A DNA stretch of 64,000 bases from Streptomyces sp. PR69 (GCF_026420845.1 NZ_JAOWCB010000002.1:62001-126000); one strand, 5' to 3'. Counted from the first letter of the stretch, positions 8,286 to 16,972 are shown. Numbers and translations are program-made. Notes: generated by a model from the letters alone, not told the origin.

Positions 8286-10706
8286 TCACAGGTCCCATAC
8301 CCACACCCCGGCCACCCGCTCCCCGGGACGGCCGAGCAGCTTCTCCACGGTCTCGTACAGGGCCTGTTCGCGGTAAGTGGGCGGCAGCACGACCACGCCC
8401 GCGCGCCATGCCGCCAGATCGCGCCGCGCCTGCGCCTGCCACTCGGGGCCGAGCTGCGGAACCTGGCCGGTGGCGCGCACATCGTTGAGGAGATTCGAGG
8501 TGTGGCGGGGGACGGCCCCGTAGATGCCGATGCGGTCCGGGCCCCACGGGCCGTTGAAGTAGCCCCCGGCGAGGGAGAAGCCGAGGCCGGTCGAGGTCTG
8601 CCAGTGCAGGGCGTCCGCGCTGCCCGGATCGGGCAGCGGCACGGTCACGACCGACTCGCCCTCGGAGACGTAACCGCGGTACGCGCCGTACGCGAAGAAG
8701 GCGGGGACCTCCGGCCGCTCCCGCACCGGGTACGGCGTCGGCAGCACCGGCGTGAGCGCGGCCGCCAGGGCCGCACAGCCGACGGCGCGGTGCAGCCGCA
8801 CCCGCGTGGCGGCCAACCGGTCCGCGGCCAGCGCCAGCAGCACGCCAAGCGCCGGGGCGCAGATCATCGCCACCCGGGACTCGATGACCGACTCGAACAG
8901 CGGCTGGTGGGCGAGCGCACGCCAGGGGCCGGTCAGCACGATGTCGGTGTACGGAATCCGGAAGCGCACGCCCAGCGACAGCAGCGCGGCGGCGAGCGCC
9001 GTGAACGTCACCGCCTTGACGACGGCGAGCTTCCACAGCCGGATGGCGATCGCGGCGGCGAGGGCGAGCAGCGGCCAGCCGTAGAAGGCGTTCTGCTCGG
9101 TGCGGTTCATGGCGAGCGGGTCCGCGCCCGCGTCGGAGCCCGCGAGCGAACGCCCGGCGAACTGGAGGAAGGCGAGGGGGCTGTTGCCGGTGTTGTCGCC
9201 GTGCAGCACCCCCGTATAGCTCTGCGGGCCGAAGAACTGCCAGCCCAGGGGGAAGGCGACCAGCGGCAGACAGACGGCGAGGGCGACGCCGAGACCGCGC
9301 AGCATCGGCCGCCACACGGCCCGTGCCACATCCCGCCGCACGGCGGCGTAGGCGAGGGCGAACAGCAGCATGCCCATGGCGGCGAGCAGCAGCGGCTCTT
9401 CGCCGAGGAAGATCTGGTACGCGGCGAACAGGCCGAGCAGCGCGCCGTCCCGTATGACGCGCGGACGCGGGTCGGCGAGCCGCAGCGCCCGGTCTGCGAT
9501 CACCGGGATCAGGAACAGGACGAGGAAGTTGGGGTGCGCGTTGCCGTGGGAGATCATCGGCGGCGCGAAGGCGGCGAAGGCCGCGCCGAGGGCGGCGGCC
9601 GGCAGGCTGCGGGTGACTCTGCGGACGAAGAGCCAGTACCAGGCGGCGGCGGTGGCGGCGAGGCCCAGGGTGAGCACAAGCGCCCAGGTGACCGTGGGCC
9701 CCAGCAGGAGCGTCACGGGGGTCAGCGGGACGGAGAGACCCAGCATGACGGTGTTGGCCATCAGGTTCACACCGTCGGGGTTGTTCTGCAGGGTGGTGAA
9801 CAGCGGATTTCTGAGGTGGCTGACGTTGTCCGCGGTGACCGCGAAGAACCACTCCCACTGGTTCTGGTCCTGTCCGGCGTCGGCGAGATAGCCGCGGTCG
9901 AGGTCGGCCCACAGGCCCTTGTAGAGCAGGACGGAGGCGAGGAGGAACAGCCCGGCGACGGCGAGGTCCGCGCGGCGGACGCGGCGGACGCCGCGGGCCC
10001 TGAGACGGGCCAGCTCGACGAGGACGCGCACGTAGTCCAGCGGCCGGACCTTGGAGCCGGACTGGTGCGACCAGCGCACCGGGACCTCCGTGACGGGCCA
10101 GCCCTCGCGGTGGAAGACCCGCAGTATCTCGATGTCGATGCCCCAGCCGTCGAGCCGCGACTCCGCGAACGCGGCACGCGCCCGCTCCCCCTCCAGCAGC
10201 TTGAAGCCGCACTGCGTGTCATGGATGCCGGGGACGGCGACGGCGCGTATCAGCCGGTTGCCCAGCCGGCCGAGCCACTCGCGGCTGCGGCGCTGGTGCA
10301 CCTCGATCCGGGACTCGGGATGGGCGCGCGAGCCGATCGCCGCGGCGCTGTCCTCGGCGGCGAGCTGCTTGTCGAGGCGGTCGAGCTCCTCGATGGGGGT
10401 GGCGAGATCGGCGTCCGTGACCAGCACCCGGCGGCCGTAGCTGGCCAGGACGCCCCGGCGCAGGGCGTCGCCCTTGCCGCGGTTGCGGCTGCCGCCGATC
10501 AGGTGGATGCGGGGCTCCTCGGCGGCGGCCTCGCGGGCGACCGCCGCGGTGGCGTCGGTGGAGCCGTCGTCGACGACGATCAGCTCCCACTCGCCCCAGC
10601 GGCCGGGTTCGGCGCGCAGATGGGCGCAGATGGCGTCGAGGGTGGGGCGGAGCCGGGTTTCCTCGTTGTAGGCGGGCACGACGACGGACAGGTCGACGAC
10701 GCTCAC
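8286..10706 (-). CDS. GT2 dolichyl-phosphate-sugar synthase-like / GT-C-type membrane fusion
   Basis: The protein is 806 aa. Residues 1-240 form a GT-A family 2 domain: LSVVVPAYNEETRL at the start, DDGSTDAT, and the DxD in LVTDADLATP, close to DPM1-type polyprenyl-phosphate sugar synthases. From about 265 a polytopic membrane region of roughly 10 helices follows, beginning LAVAGLFLLASVLLYKGLW, with a luminal loop after the first TM. This resembles GT-C glycosyltransferases, which use the polyprenyl-phosphate sugar as donor. Fusion of donor synthesis and transfer in one chain suggests extracytoplasmic glycosylation of protein or wall polymer. The GTG start overlaps the GntR stop by 4 bp (GTGA). 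A longer frame upstream belongs to the repeat region and is not part of this gene. Confidence 0.85.
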   Translation of the reverse strand: MSVVDLSVVVPAYNEETRLRPTLDAICAHLRAEPGRWGEWELIVVDDGSTDATAAVAREAAAEEPRIHLIGGSRNRGKGDALRRGVLASYGRRVLVTDADLATPIEELDRLDKQLAAEDSAAAIGSRAHPESRIEVHQRRSREWLGRLGNRLIRAVAVPGIHDTQCGFKLLEGERARAAFAESRLDGWGIDIEILRVFHREGWPVTEVPVRWSHQSGSKVRPLDYVRVLVELARLRARGVRRVRRADLAVAGLFLLASVLLYKGLWADLDRGYLADAGQDQNQWEWFFAVTADNVSHLRNPLFTTLQNNPDGVNLMANTVMLGLSVPLTPVTLLLGPTVTWALVLTLGLAATAAAWYWLFVRRVTRSLPAAALGAAFAAFAPPMISHGNAHPNFLVLFLIPVIADRALRLADPRPRVIRDGALLGLFAAYQIFLGEEPLLLAAMGMLLFALAYAAVRRDVARAVWRPMLRGLGVALAVCLPLVAFPLGWQFFGPQSYTGVLHGDNTGNSPLAFLQFAGRSLAGSDAGADPLAMNRTEQNAFYGWPLLALAAAIAIRLWKLAVVKAVTFTALAAALLSLGVRFRIPYTDIVLTGPWRALAHQPLFESVIESRVAMICAPALGVLLALAADRLAATRVRLHRAVGCAALAAALTPVLPTPYPVRERPEVPAFFAYGAYRGYVSEGESVVTVPLPDPGSADALHWQTSTGLGFSLAGGYFNGPWGPDRIGIYGAVPRHTSNLLNDVRATGQVPQLGPEWQAQARRDLAAWRAGVVVLPPTYREQALYETVEKLLGRPGERVAGVWVWDL

Positions 10707-12082
10707 TGCTCGGCCGCCTCGCACGGACCGCCGTCGGCCGGCCGCGGCGGCTGGGGCCGGTCGGCTTCCCGCGGCCCTGCGACCGGGCGCGGCGGCTCGG
10801 CCGCGGCATCTCGCGGCCCGGTGTCGACCAGGCGCGGCGACTCGGCAGCATCCGGCCCCGGACCGTCCGCCGGACACGGCGGCCCAGCCGCGGCATCTCG
10901 CAGACCGACGTCGGCCAGGCGCGGCGGACCGGCCGCGGCTTCCCGCTGCCCGGCGGCCAGGCGCGGCGGCCCGGCAGCATCCAGCCCCGAACCGGCCGCC
11001 GAGCACGGCGGCTCAGTAGCCTCCGGCCCCGAACCGTCCGCCGGACACAGCGGCTCGACCGCGGCGTCCCGCGACCCGACGTCGGCCAGGCGCGGCGGAC
11101 CGGCAGCATCCAGCCCCGAACCAGCCGCCGGACACGGCGGCCCAGCAGCATCCGGCCTCGGACCGTCCGCCGGACACGGCGGCTCGACCGCGGCGTCCCG
11201 CGACCCGGCGGCCAGGCGCGGCGACTCGGCAGCATCCGACCCCGGACCGGCCGCCGGACACGGCGGCTCGACCGCGGCATCTCGCAGACCGACGTCGGCC
11301 GGACGCGGCGGCCCGGCAGCATCCGGCCCCGGACCGCTCGCCGGACACGGCGGCCCAGCGGTGGCCGAGCGCGGCGCGGGGCCGGGCTGCCGGACGTGGC
11401 GGGCCTCCAGGCGGTCCGCCCAGGACAGGGCGTGGTCGTTGTACGCGCGCACCACCGCTCCCGCGGTGGCGGCGTCACCGCGGGCGACCGCGTCGATGAG
11501 CTGCTCGTGCCCGCCCCACAGCCAGTCGGACAGACTGGCGTCCCCCCGCAGATAGGGCACGGCGAAGACCCAGGACTGCACACGCAGCCGGTGCAGGAAG
11601 TCCCCGATGTAGCGGTTGGCGACGATCGCGCCGAGCTCCCGCCAGAACCGCAGGTCGTATCCGATGAGGATGTCCAGGTCCCCGCCGCGGGCGGCGCGGG
11701 CGGCCTCCTCGGCGCGGCGGCGTACGGACACCAGGGCCTGGCCGTGCGGAGCGGCGTCGGGGCCGCGGCGGGCCAGCGCTCGGAAGAGGCCGTCCGCGAT
11801 GAGGGCGCGGGCCTCGACCATGCCGCGGTAGTCGTCCACGGAGAACCGGTGGACCTTGAAGCCCCGGTGCTGGTCGGAGTCGAGGAGCCCCTGGGCGCAC
11901 AGGTCGACGAGCGCCTCGCGGACCGGGGTGGAGGAGACGCCGTACTGCTCGGCGATCTCCTTGACCGTGAACGCCTGCCCCGGCCGCAGCCGCCCCGCCA
12001 GGACCTCGTCGCGCAGCGCCTCGGCTATCTGCTGCCGCAGGGTGTTGCGGGTGACAGCGCTGGGGCTGCCGGTGCCGCGCAT
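10703..12082 (-). CDS. GntR family (FCD-type) regulator with long repetitive C-terminal tail
   Basis: At 459 aa it is about twice the normal length. Residues about 10-75 are a GntR winged helix (LRQQIAEALRDEVLAGRLRPGQ...SSTPVREALVDLCAQGLL). Residues about 80-225 are an all-helical FCD-like effector domain. The rest, about 225-459, is a tail of about 15 degenerate 13-15-residue units of the type DAAGPPRPADVGLR / DAAVEPPCPAAGPG, rich in Pro, Ala, Gly and Asp. The ATG follows AAGGAG; an ATG 14 codons upstream is less well placed. The tail has no stop in any copy and runs directly into a GTGA overlap with the glycosyltransferase, so translation through the repeat is needed for coupling. The DNA-binding call is secure; the role of the tail is unknown. 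Confidence 0.88.
   Translation of the reverse strand: MRGTGSPSAVTRNTLRQQIAEALRDEVLAGRLRPGQAFTVKEIAEQYGVSSTPVREALVDLCAQGLLDSDQHRGFKVHRFSVDDYRGMVEARALIADGLFRALARRGPDAAPHGQALVSVRRRAEEAARAARGGDLDILIGYDLRFWRELGAIVANRYIGDFLHRLRVQSWVFAVPYLRGDASLSDWLWGGHEQLIDAVARGDAATAGAVVRAYNDHALSWADRLEARHVRQPGPAPRSATAGPPCPASGPGPDAAGPPRPADVGLRDAAVEPPCPAAGPGSDAAESPRLAAGSRDAAVEPPCPADGPRPDAAGPPCPAAGSGLDAAGPPRLADVGSRDAAVEPLCPADGSGPEATEPPCSAAGSGLDAAGPPRLAAGQREAAAGPPRLADVGLRDAAAGPPCPADGPGPDAAESPRLVDTGPRDAAAEPPRPVAGPREADRPQPPRPADGGPCEAAEQ
10720..11395 (-). repeat. Coding minisatellite in the GntR gene
   Basis: About 15 degenerate direct repeats of 39-45 bp occur here. Each has a GACGCGGCC/GAYGCTGCCG core followed by GGGCCGCCGNGCC-type and GGCCNGGG-type segments. 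Lengths are multiples of three, so the frame is preserved throughout. This is expected to vary in copy number between strains. Confidence 0.85.
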
Positions 12083-12190
12083 CGTGACGTTCTCCTTCTC
12101 CGCCGGTCCCGGCGACCGAGGCATTCAGGTCCCCGACACGATAGGCCAGGGTCCGCGGCTACGGTCTACGACAGGGAGGAGGGTCACACC

Positions 12191-12694
12191 ATGCCGAACG
12201 GTTCAGACGGTTCAAACGGTTCACCGCAGACCTTCGAACCCGCGACGGGGGACGGGCCCGCGACGCCGGACGGGGCACGGGCACCGCGGGCGGCCGAGGT
12301 GCGTACGGCCTTCGAGTCGCTGCTCCAGATCCGCCGGCTGACCTGCGGGGGCGATGTCTCGGCGCCCGCGCCCTGGGAGCGCGGCCGTATGGTCCGCGCC
12401 GTCTCCCTCGCCCTGGAGGCCTCCGGCTTCCCGCCCTCCGCCGTCGACGCCTCCGGCCGCCGCACGGCCACCGGCTACCGCGTCCGCCCCGGCGAGCGCC
12501 CCGCCCTCGTCCTCGTCGACTGGCTCGGCCCCGCGGGCAGCGCCGCCGCCTACGAGGAGACCTCCCGCCTCACGGCCTGCGCCGCGGCGCTCACCGGCCT
12601 GGGCTGGGACGCGCTGCTGTACAAGGGGCGGCGGGGCAGGCGCTTCCTGGAGGTGGAGCCTCCCTCGCCCCTCCCTCTACGCCCCAGGCCGTAG
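12191..12694 (+). CDS. Hypothetical protein
   Basis: The 167-aa soluble protein starts at ATG, 10 nt after GGAGGA. The N-terminal 35 residues are low complexity. The middle (VRTAFESLLQIRRLTCGGDVSAPAPWERGRMVRAVSLALEASGF) and the end (TACAAALTGLGWDALLYKGRRGRRFLEVEPP) look conserved-like, but I cannot name the family. It is divergent from the GntR gene and its last 18 bp overlap the 3' end of the GlxA-type regulator, which is convergent. A stop codon or frameshift is not evident. Confidence 0.68.
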   Translation: MPNGSDGSNGSPQTFEPATGDGPATPDGARAPRAAEVRTAFESLLQIRRLTCGGDVSAPAPWERGRMVRAVSLALEASGFPPSAVDASGRRTATGYRVRPGERPALVLVDWLGPAGSAAAYEETSRLTACAAALTGLGWDALLYKGRRGRRFLEVEPPSPLPLRPRP

Positions 12695-13681
12695 GGGGAG
12701 GGGCGGGGAAGCAACCCGCTTGAACGTCCGCCGGTACACCTTCGGCGAGACCCCCACCACCGCCCCCAAGTGCCCCCGCAACGACGCCCCCGTCCCAAAC
12801 CCCGCCGCCGACGCCACCCGGTCCACCGGCCAGTCCGTGGTCTCCAGCAGCCGGCGGGCGTGCTCGACACGCTGCCGGGTGAGCCACTGGACGGGCGTCA
12901 TGCCCACCTCGTCACGGAAGCGCCGGGAGAAGGTCCGTACGCTCATCCCCGCGTGGGAGGCCAGCTCCGCGAGGGTGAGCGGGCGGTCGAGGCGGGCCAG
13001 CGCCCACGCACGAGTCGCCGAGGTGGCCGCGGCGGCCGGCTCCGGCACCGGGCGCTCGATGAACTGCGCCTGGCCGCCGTCCCGCCACGGCGGCACCACG
13101 CACAGCCGCGCCACCCGGTTCGCGACCTCGCTGCCGTGGTCGCGCCGCACGAGGTGCAGACACAGATCGACCCCGGCCGCGACCCCCGCCGCGGTGAGCA
13201 CGTCTCCGTCGTCGACGAACAGCACGTCCGGGTCGACCCGGACGGACGGAAACCGCCGCTGGAAGACGTCCGCGCCCACCCAGTGTGTGGTCGCGGGACG
13301 CCCGTCCAGCAGCCCGGCCGCGGCCAGCACGTACGAGGCCGTGCAGATCGAGACCGTACGCGTCCCGGGCTTGACCCGCGCGAACGCCTCGGCGAGCGCG
13401 TCCGGCAGGAACTCCCGTGCGGGGTCGGCGAGTTCTTCGAGGTCGCAGTCGAACGGCGGGATCACGATCGTGTCGGCGGCCGCGAACGCCTCGGCCGCCG
13501 CGTGCTCGACGTTCACCGTGAAGTCCGCGCTGGTGCGGACCGCGCCCCGGTCCAGCCCGCAGGTGATCACCTCGTACAGGGGCTTGCCGTCGGGCCCTTC
13601 CGCAGTGCCGAAGATCCGTACCGGGATGCTCATTTCGAAGGGATACACGCCGTCAAGGGCGAGAACAACCACACGATGCAT
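12677..13681 (-). CDS. GlxA-type AraC family regulator (DJ-1/PfpI + AraC HTH)
   Basis: The protein is 334 aa. Residues 1-180 form a DJ-1/PfpI-like class I amidotransferase fold (VVVLALDGVYPFEMSIPVRIFG; nucleophile-elbow region SICTASYVLAAAGLLDG, with Cys present). Residues about 220-325 carry two AraC helix-turn-helices (LTLAELASHAGMSVRTFSRRFRDEVGMTPVQWLTRQRVEHARRLLE). Start MHRVVVL follows AAGGA with 7-nt spacing. It is divergent from the quinone oxidoreductase, 120 bp away, which is the obvious target. GlxA proteins often respond to amides or nitrogen sources, but the ligand here is unknown. Confidence 0.9.
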   Translation of the reverse strand: MHRVVVLALDGVYPFEMSIPVRIFGTAEGPDGKPLYEVITCGLDRGAVRTSADFTVNVEHAAAEAFAAADTIVIPPFDCDLEELADPAREFLPDALAEAFARVKPGTRTVSICTASYVLAAAGLLDGRPATTHWVGADVFQRRFPSVRVDPDVLFVDDGDVLTAAGVAAGVDLCLHLVRRDHGSEVANRVARLCVVPPWRDGGQAQFIERPVPEPAAAATSATRAWALARLDRPLTLAELASHAGMSVRTFSRRFRDEVGMTPVQWLTRQRVEHARRLLETTDWPVDRVASAAGFGTGASLRGHLGAVVGVSPKVYRRTFKRVASPPLPLRPGA

Positions 13682-13801
13682 GGCCAGATCCTTGCATATC
13701 CTGTCCATCTGGCCACTCGAAGCGCCGGATCTCCTCCCGCAGGCTGGCTCCGTACGCAATCGCGGCAAGCGACTCCCCCTGAACAGCAAGGAGCTATGAC
13801 C

Positions 13802-14737
13802 ATGCGCGCCATCGGCCAGGACGTCCTCGGCGGCCCCGAAGTCCTGAAGATCGTCGAGATCGACCGCCCCGAGCCGAGGCCCGGCGAGATCCTCGTCAGG
13901 GTGCATGCGGCCGGCGTCAACCCGACGGACTGGTGGCACCGGGCAACCGGCGGCCTGCTGACGCCGGGCCGCCCGGTCCCACTCGGCTGGGACGTCTCCG
14001 GCACGGTAGAGACTGTCGGCCTCGGGGTGACGATGTACGAGGCGGGCGACGAGGTCTTCGGCATGCCCCGGCTGCCCGAACCGGCGGGCGCGTACGCCGA
14101 GTTCCTCACCGCGCCCGCCCGCCATCTGGCACGCAAGCCGGCCGGGCTCACCCATGTCGAGGCGGCGGCCCTGCCCGTCGCCGGGCTCACCGCCTGGCAG
14201 TGCCTCGTCGACACGGCCCGGGTCGCCGAGGGCCAGCGGGTGCTGATCCACGCGGCGGCGGGCGGAGTGGGCCATCTCGCCGTGCAGATCGCCAAGGCGC
14301 GGGGCGCGTATGTCATCGGCACGGCGAGCGCCGAGAAGCACGACTTCGTCCGGGACCTCGGCGCGGACGAGGTCATCGACTACCGGACGACGGATTTCGT
14401 CACGGCGGCCCGTGACATCGACGTCGTCCTGGATGCAGTCGGCGGCGAGTACGGCCCGCGCTCGCTGAAGACCCTGCGCTCCGGGGGCCGTGTCGTCTCC
14501 ATCGCCTCCCCCGCCGAGGCCGCGCTCGCCGACACCGCGGCCGGGCTGGGCCTCCGTGCGGGCTTCACCATCGTCGAACCGGACCACGGCGGCCTCAACG
14601 CCCTCACGGCCCTGGTGGAGTCGGGCCACCTGCGCGTGGCGGTCGACGCGGTGCTGCCGCTGGAGGAGGCGGCGAAGGCCCATGAGCTGGGTGAGTCGGG
14701 CCGGACGAAGGGGAAGATCGTCCTCGCCGTGGCGTAG
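13802..14737 (+). CDS. NADPH:quinone oxidoreductase-like zinc-independent MDR protein
   Basis: At 311 aa it has the GroES-like N-terminal domain and the Rossmann motif AAAGGVGHLAVQIAKARGAYVIGTAS (about 150-175). The zinc-binding Cys/His of alcohol dehydrogenases are missing, as in quinone oxidoreductases (QOR/ZTA1 class). It probably reduces quinones or enones with NADPH in the cytoplasm. Two ATGs lie 6 bp apart; the second is chosen because AAGGAG (13788-13793) is then 8 nt away. It is divergent from, and probably controlled by, the GlxA-type regulator. Confidence 0.9.
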   Translation: MRAIGQDVLGGPEVLKIVEIDRPEPRPGEILVRVHAAGVNPTDWWHRATGGLLTPGRPVPLGWDVSGTVETVGLGVTMYEAGDEVFGMPRLPEPAGAYAEFLTAPARHLARKPAGLTHVEAAALPVAGLTAWQCLVDTARVAEGQRVLIHAAAGGVGHLAVQIAKARGAYVIGTASAEKHDFVRDLGADEVIDYRTTDFVTAARDIDVVLDAVGGEYGPRSLKTLRSGGRVVSIASPAEAALADTAAGLGLRAGFTIVEPDHGGLNALTALVESGHLRVAVDAVLPLEEAAKAHELGESGRTKGKIVLAVA

Positions 14738-14761
14738 TCGCAGCCCCGGAGCGGGCCGGTT

Positions 14762-15229
14762 CTACACCCGCACGGGCACCACGACGTCGGCCCCCGGAAT
14801 CTGGTCCAGATACGCCTGGATGGCCTCGGGGTCCGACGTGGCCACCAAGGCCGCGCCGATCTGAACGGCTGTGAGGGCCACCAGTCCGTCGACCGGGTCG
14901 GGCCGCTTCTTGGCCAAGAGGCCGGCGCGGCCGGCGCGGTCGGCGCGGCCGATGAGCTCGCCGACGCGCCGCCACTCCGTCTCCGTGTAGCAGCTGACGA
15001 CAGCGCACTCCTTGAGAGCGCGGGCGAGATGGGCTCGTGTGGCGCCGCCGCGCCATGCCTGGGCGATCACTGGAGCGGGAACCACCGGAAGCCCGTTCCT
15101 GGCGAACTCCCGGTGCCGGATCAGCGCCGTCCCGGGCCGCTTGTCGGCGAGCGAGATCAGCATCCCGGCGTCGTAGACCACATCTCCCAGCGTGTCGAGA
15201 TCCGGGCAGCTGGGACAACCGAGATTCAT
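14762..15229 (-). CDS. PIN-domain protein (VapC-like toxin candidate)
   Basis: The protein is 155 aa. The PIN acidic residues are visible: Asp in VVYDAGMLISLADKR near 20, Glu/Asp in the centre (TETEWRRVGELIGRAD) and Asp in DPVDGLVALTAVQIGAALVATSDPEAI near the C-terminus. The family consists of metal-dependent ribonucleases, usually paired with an antitoxin. It overlaps the upstream ribbon-helix-helix gene by 4 bp (ATGA), the normal antitoxin-then-toxin order. Length is slightly greater than the typical 130-140 aa. Toxicity is inferred from family and pairing only. Confidence 0.82.
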   Translation of the reverse strand: MNLGCPSCPDLDTLGDVVYDAGMLISLADKRPGTALIRHREFARNGLPVVPAPVIAQAWRGGATRAHLARALKECAVVSCYTETEWRRVGELIGRADRAGRAGLLAKKRPDPVDGLVALTAVQIGAALVATSDPEAIQAYLDQIPGADVVVPVRV

Positions 15230-15549
15230 GCGGCGCTGCCGCGGCGGCGCTCCGCGGAGCGCGCCCGCGCCGCGGCGATCTCGGACCTGACCCGTGCCGC
15301 CTCGTCGGCGTCCACATCCGGCCCGGTGGCGGGCGGCCAGGCCAAGGCGTCCCCTTCCGCCTCGGCTTCGGCGAGCGCGGCGTCGATGTCCGCGAACGCC
15401 GCCGCTATACGGGCCAGCCTGGCCGCCTCCTTGCGGCCCGCCATGACGAGAAACGCCGAGACGTCCAGACCGTGCTCAGCGGCAACGGCCTTGATCGCCT
15501 CGGCGTCCTCGGGCTCCAGGCTGATGGAGATACGCGTCTTCGCCACCAC
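15226..15549 (-). CDS. Ribbon-helix-helix antitoxin-like protein
   Basis: The product is 107 aa. The first 45 residues, VAKTRISISLEPEDAEAIKAVAAEHGLDVSAFLVMAG, form a CopG/ribbon-helix-helix DNA-binding unit with the beta-strand KTRISISL. The Ala/Glu-rich helical remainder is suited to wrapping a partner toxin. Two successive GTG codons are possible starts. No Shine-Dalgarno precedes them, and a TATTAC -10 ends 6 nt before the first GTG, so the message is probably leaderless. It is coupled to the PIN gene by a 4-bp overlap. Confidence 0.8.
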   Translation of the reverse strand: MVAKTRISISLEPEDAEAIKAVAAEHGLDVSAFLVMAGRKEAARLARIAAAFADIDAALAEAEAEGDALAWPPATGPDVDADEAARVRSEIAAARARSAERRRGSAA

Positions 15550-15554
15550 AGCAG

Positions 15555-15573
15555 CGTAATACGCCGTAATACG
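15555..15573 (-). promoter_or_regulatory. Tandem operator/-10 of the PIN module
   Basis: CGTAATACG, itself palindromic around its central base, occurs twice with a 10-bp pitch (15555-15563, 15565-15573). On the minus strand the start-proximal copy supplies TATTAC, 6 nt before the antitoxin GTG. Ribbon-helix-helix dimers typically bind repeats at this spacing, so autorepression is likely. It abuts the aminotransferase stop at 15575. Confidence 0.6.
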
Positions 15574-15574
15574 G

Positions 15575-16972
15575 CTAGCGCGCCGTCTCGGCCTCGGTGG
15601 TGTGCTCGTCCGCCACGGCCAGCGCCGCGTCCAGCGCCGCCAGGCCCTCCTTGGCCTCCGCCTCGGAGACGGTGCAGGCGGGGACGGCGTGGGTGCGGTT
15701 CATGTTGACGAAGGGCCACAGGCCGTTCTGCTTGCAGGCGGCGGCGAACGCGGCCATCGGCGCGTTCGCCTCGCCCGAGGCGTTGTACGGGACCAGGGGC
15801 TCGCGGGTGTCGCGGTCCCGGACCAGCTCCAGCGCCCAGAAGACGCCCAGGCCGCGCACCTCGCCCACCGACGGGTGGCGCTCGGCCAGTTCACGCAGCC
15901 CGGGGCCGAGGACCGTCTCGCCGATGCGGGCGGCGTGCTCGACGACGCCCTCCTCCGCCATGGCGTTGATGGTGGCGACGGCGGCCGCGCAGGCCAGTGG
16001 ATGGCCGGAGTACGTCAGTCCGCCGGGGTACGGCCGGGTCTCGAAGGTCTCGGCGATCGCGCCGGAGATCGCCACCCCGCCCAGCGGGACATACCCGGAG
16101 TTCACGCCCTTGGCGAAGGTCAGCAGGTCGGGCACCACGCCGTAGTGGTCGGCCGCGAACCACGCGCCCGTACGCCCGAAGCCCGCCATCACCTCGTCAA
16201 GGACGAAGACGATCCCGTACCGGTCGCAGATCTCCCGGACGCCCGCGAGATAGCCCGGCGGCGGGGGCATGATGCCGGCCGTCCCCGGAATCGTCTCCAG
16301 GACGATCGCCGCGATGGTGCCCGGCCCCTCGAAGGCGATCGTGTCCTGAAGGTGCGTCAGCGCCCGTGCGCACTCCTCCTCCTCCGTGGCGGAGTAGAAG
16401 GGCGAGCGGTAGCGGAACGGCCCCCAGAAGTGCACGACGCCCGCCGTGCCGCTGTCGGACGCCCAGCGCCGCGGGTCGCCCGTCACATTGATGGCCGTCG
16501 CGGTGCCGCCGTGGTACGAGCGGTACGCGGAGAGCACCTTGGGGCGGCCCGTGTGCAGCCGGGCCATCCGGATGGCGTTCTCGACGGCCTCGGCCCCGCC
16601 GTTGGTGAAGAAGATCTTGTCGAGGTCGCCGGGCGTCCGCTCGGCGATCAGCCGGGCCGCCTCGGACCGCGCCTCCACGGCGAAGGCGGGCGCGAAGGTC
16701 GCCAGCTTCCCGGCCTGCTCCTGGATCGCGGCGACGATCTTCGGGTGCTGGTATCCGACGTTGGTGTAGACGAGACCGCTGGTGAAGTCGAGATAGCGGT
16801 TGCCGTCGTAGTCCCAGAAGTACGAGCCCTCGGCGCCGGCGACGGCGAGCGGGTCGATCAGGCCCTGGGCGGACCAGGAGTGGAACACATGCGCACGGTC
16901 GGCGGCCTTCACCGCGGCGCCGGTCTGCGGGTCGGCGTAGCGGTCGGCATGGAGGTCGGCATGAGGGGTCAT
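15575..16972 (-). CDS. Class III PLP-dependent aminotransferase
   Basis: The protein is 465 aa. It has the class III features: FTNGGAEAVENAIRMAR for phosphate/PLP binding, YRSYHGGT, FVLDEVMAGFGRTG (Asp to the pyridinium nitrogen) and the PLP lysine in DLLTFAKGVNSGYVPLGG. It resembles omega-amino acid:pyruvate and beta-alanine type enzymes; the amine donor cannot be fixed by eye. The ATG at 16972 has only a weak RBS. It is divergent from a MarR gene, with a MarR-type palindrome in the shared promoter region, so it is a likely regulatory target. Confidence 0.9.
   Translation of the reverse strand: MTPHADLHADRYADPQTGAAVKAADRAHVFHSWSAQGLIDPLAVAGAEGSYFWDYDGNRYLDFTSGLVYTNVGYQHPKIVAAIQEQAGKLATFAPAFAVEARSEAARLIAERTPGDLDKIFFTNGGAEAVENAIRMARLHTGRPKVLSAYRSYHGGTATAINVTGDPRRWASDSGTAGVVHFWGPFRYRSPFYSATEEEECARALTHLQDTIAFEGPGTIAAIVLETIPGTAGIMPPPPGYLAGVREICDRYGIVFVLDEVMAGFGRTGAWFAADHYGVVPDLLTFAKGVNSGYVPLGGVAISGAIAETFETRPYPGGLTYSGHPLACAAAVATINAMAEEGVVEHAARIGETVLGPGLRELAERHPSVGEVRGLGVFWALELVRDRDTREPLVPYNASGEANAPMAAFAAACKQNGLWPFVNMNRTHAVPACTVSEAEAKEGLAALDAALAVADEHTTEAETAR

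Noticed and set aside
8170..10212. Minus-strand 680-codon frame overlapping the glycosyltransferase
   Set aside because: An Arg/Pro-rich out-of-frame shadow of the glycosyltransferase with no recognisable domain.
8502..11555. Plus-strand open frame of about 1000 codons
   Set aside because: It is the antisense of the glycosyltransferase and GntR genes; its protein is Gly/Arg/Glu-rich noise and the opposite strand carries clear domains.
12770..13801. Upstream extension of the quinone oxidoreductase frame
   Set aside because: It is antisense to the GlxA-type regulator; the true start at 13802 has AAGGAG and matches family length.
15555..15573. CRISPR-like repeats
   Set aside because: Only two 9-bp units; no array of repeats and spacers exists anywhere in the window. 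The pattern fits an operator.
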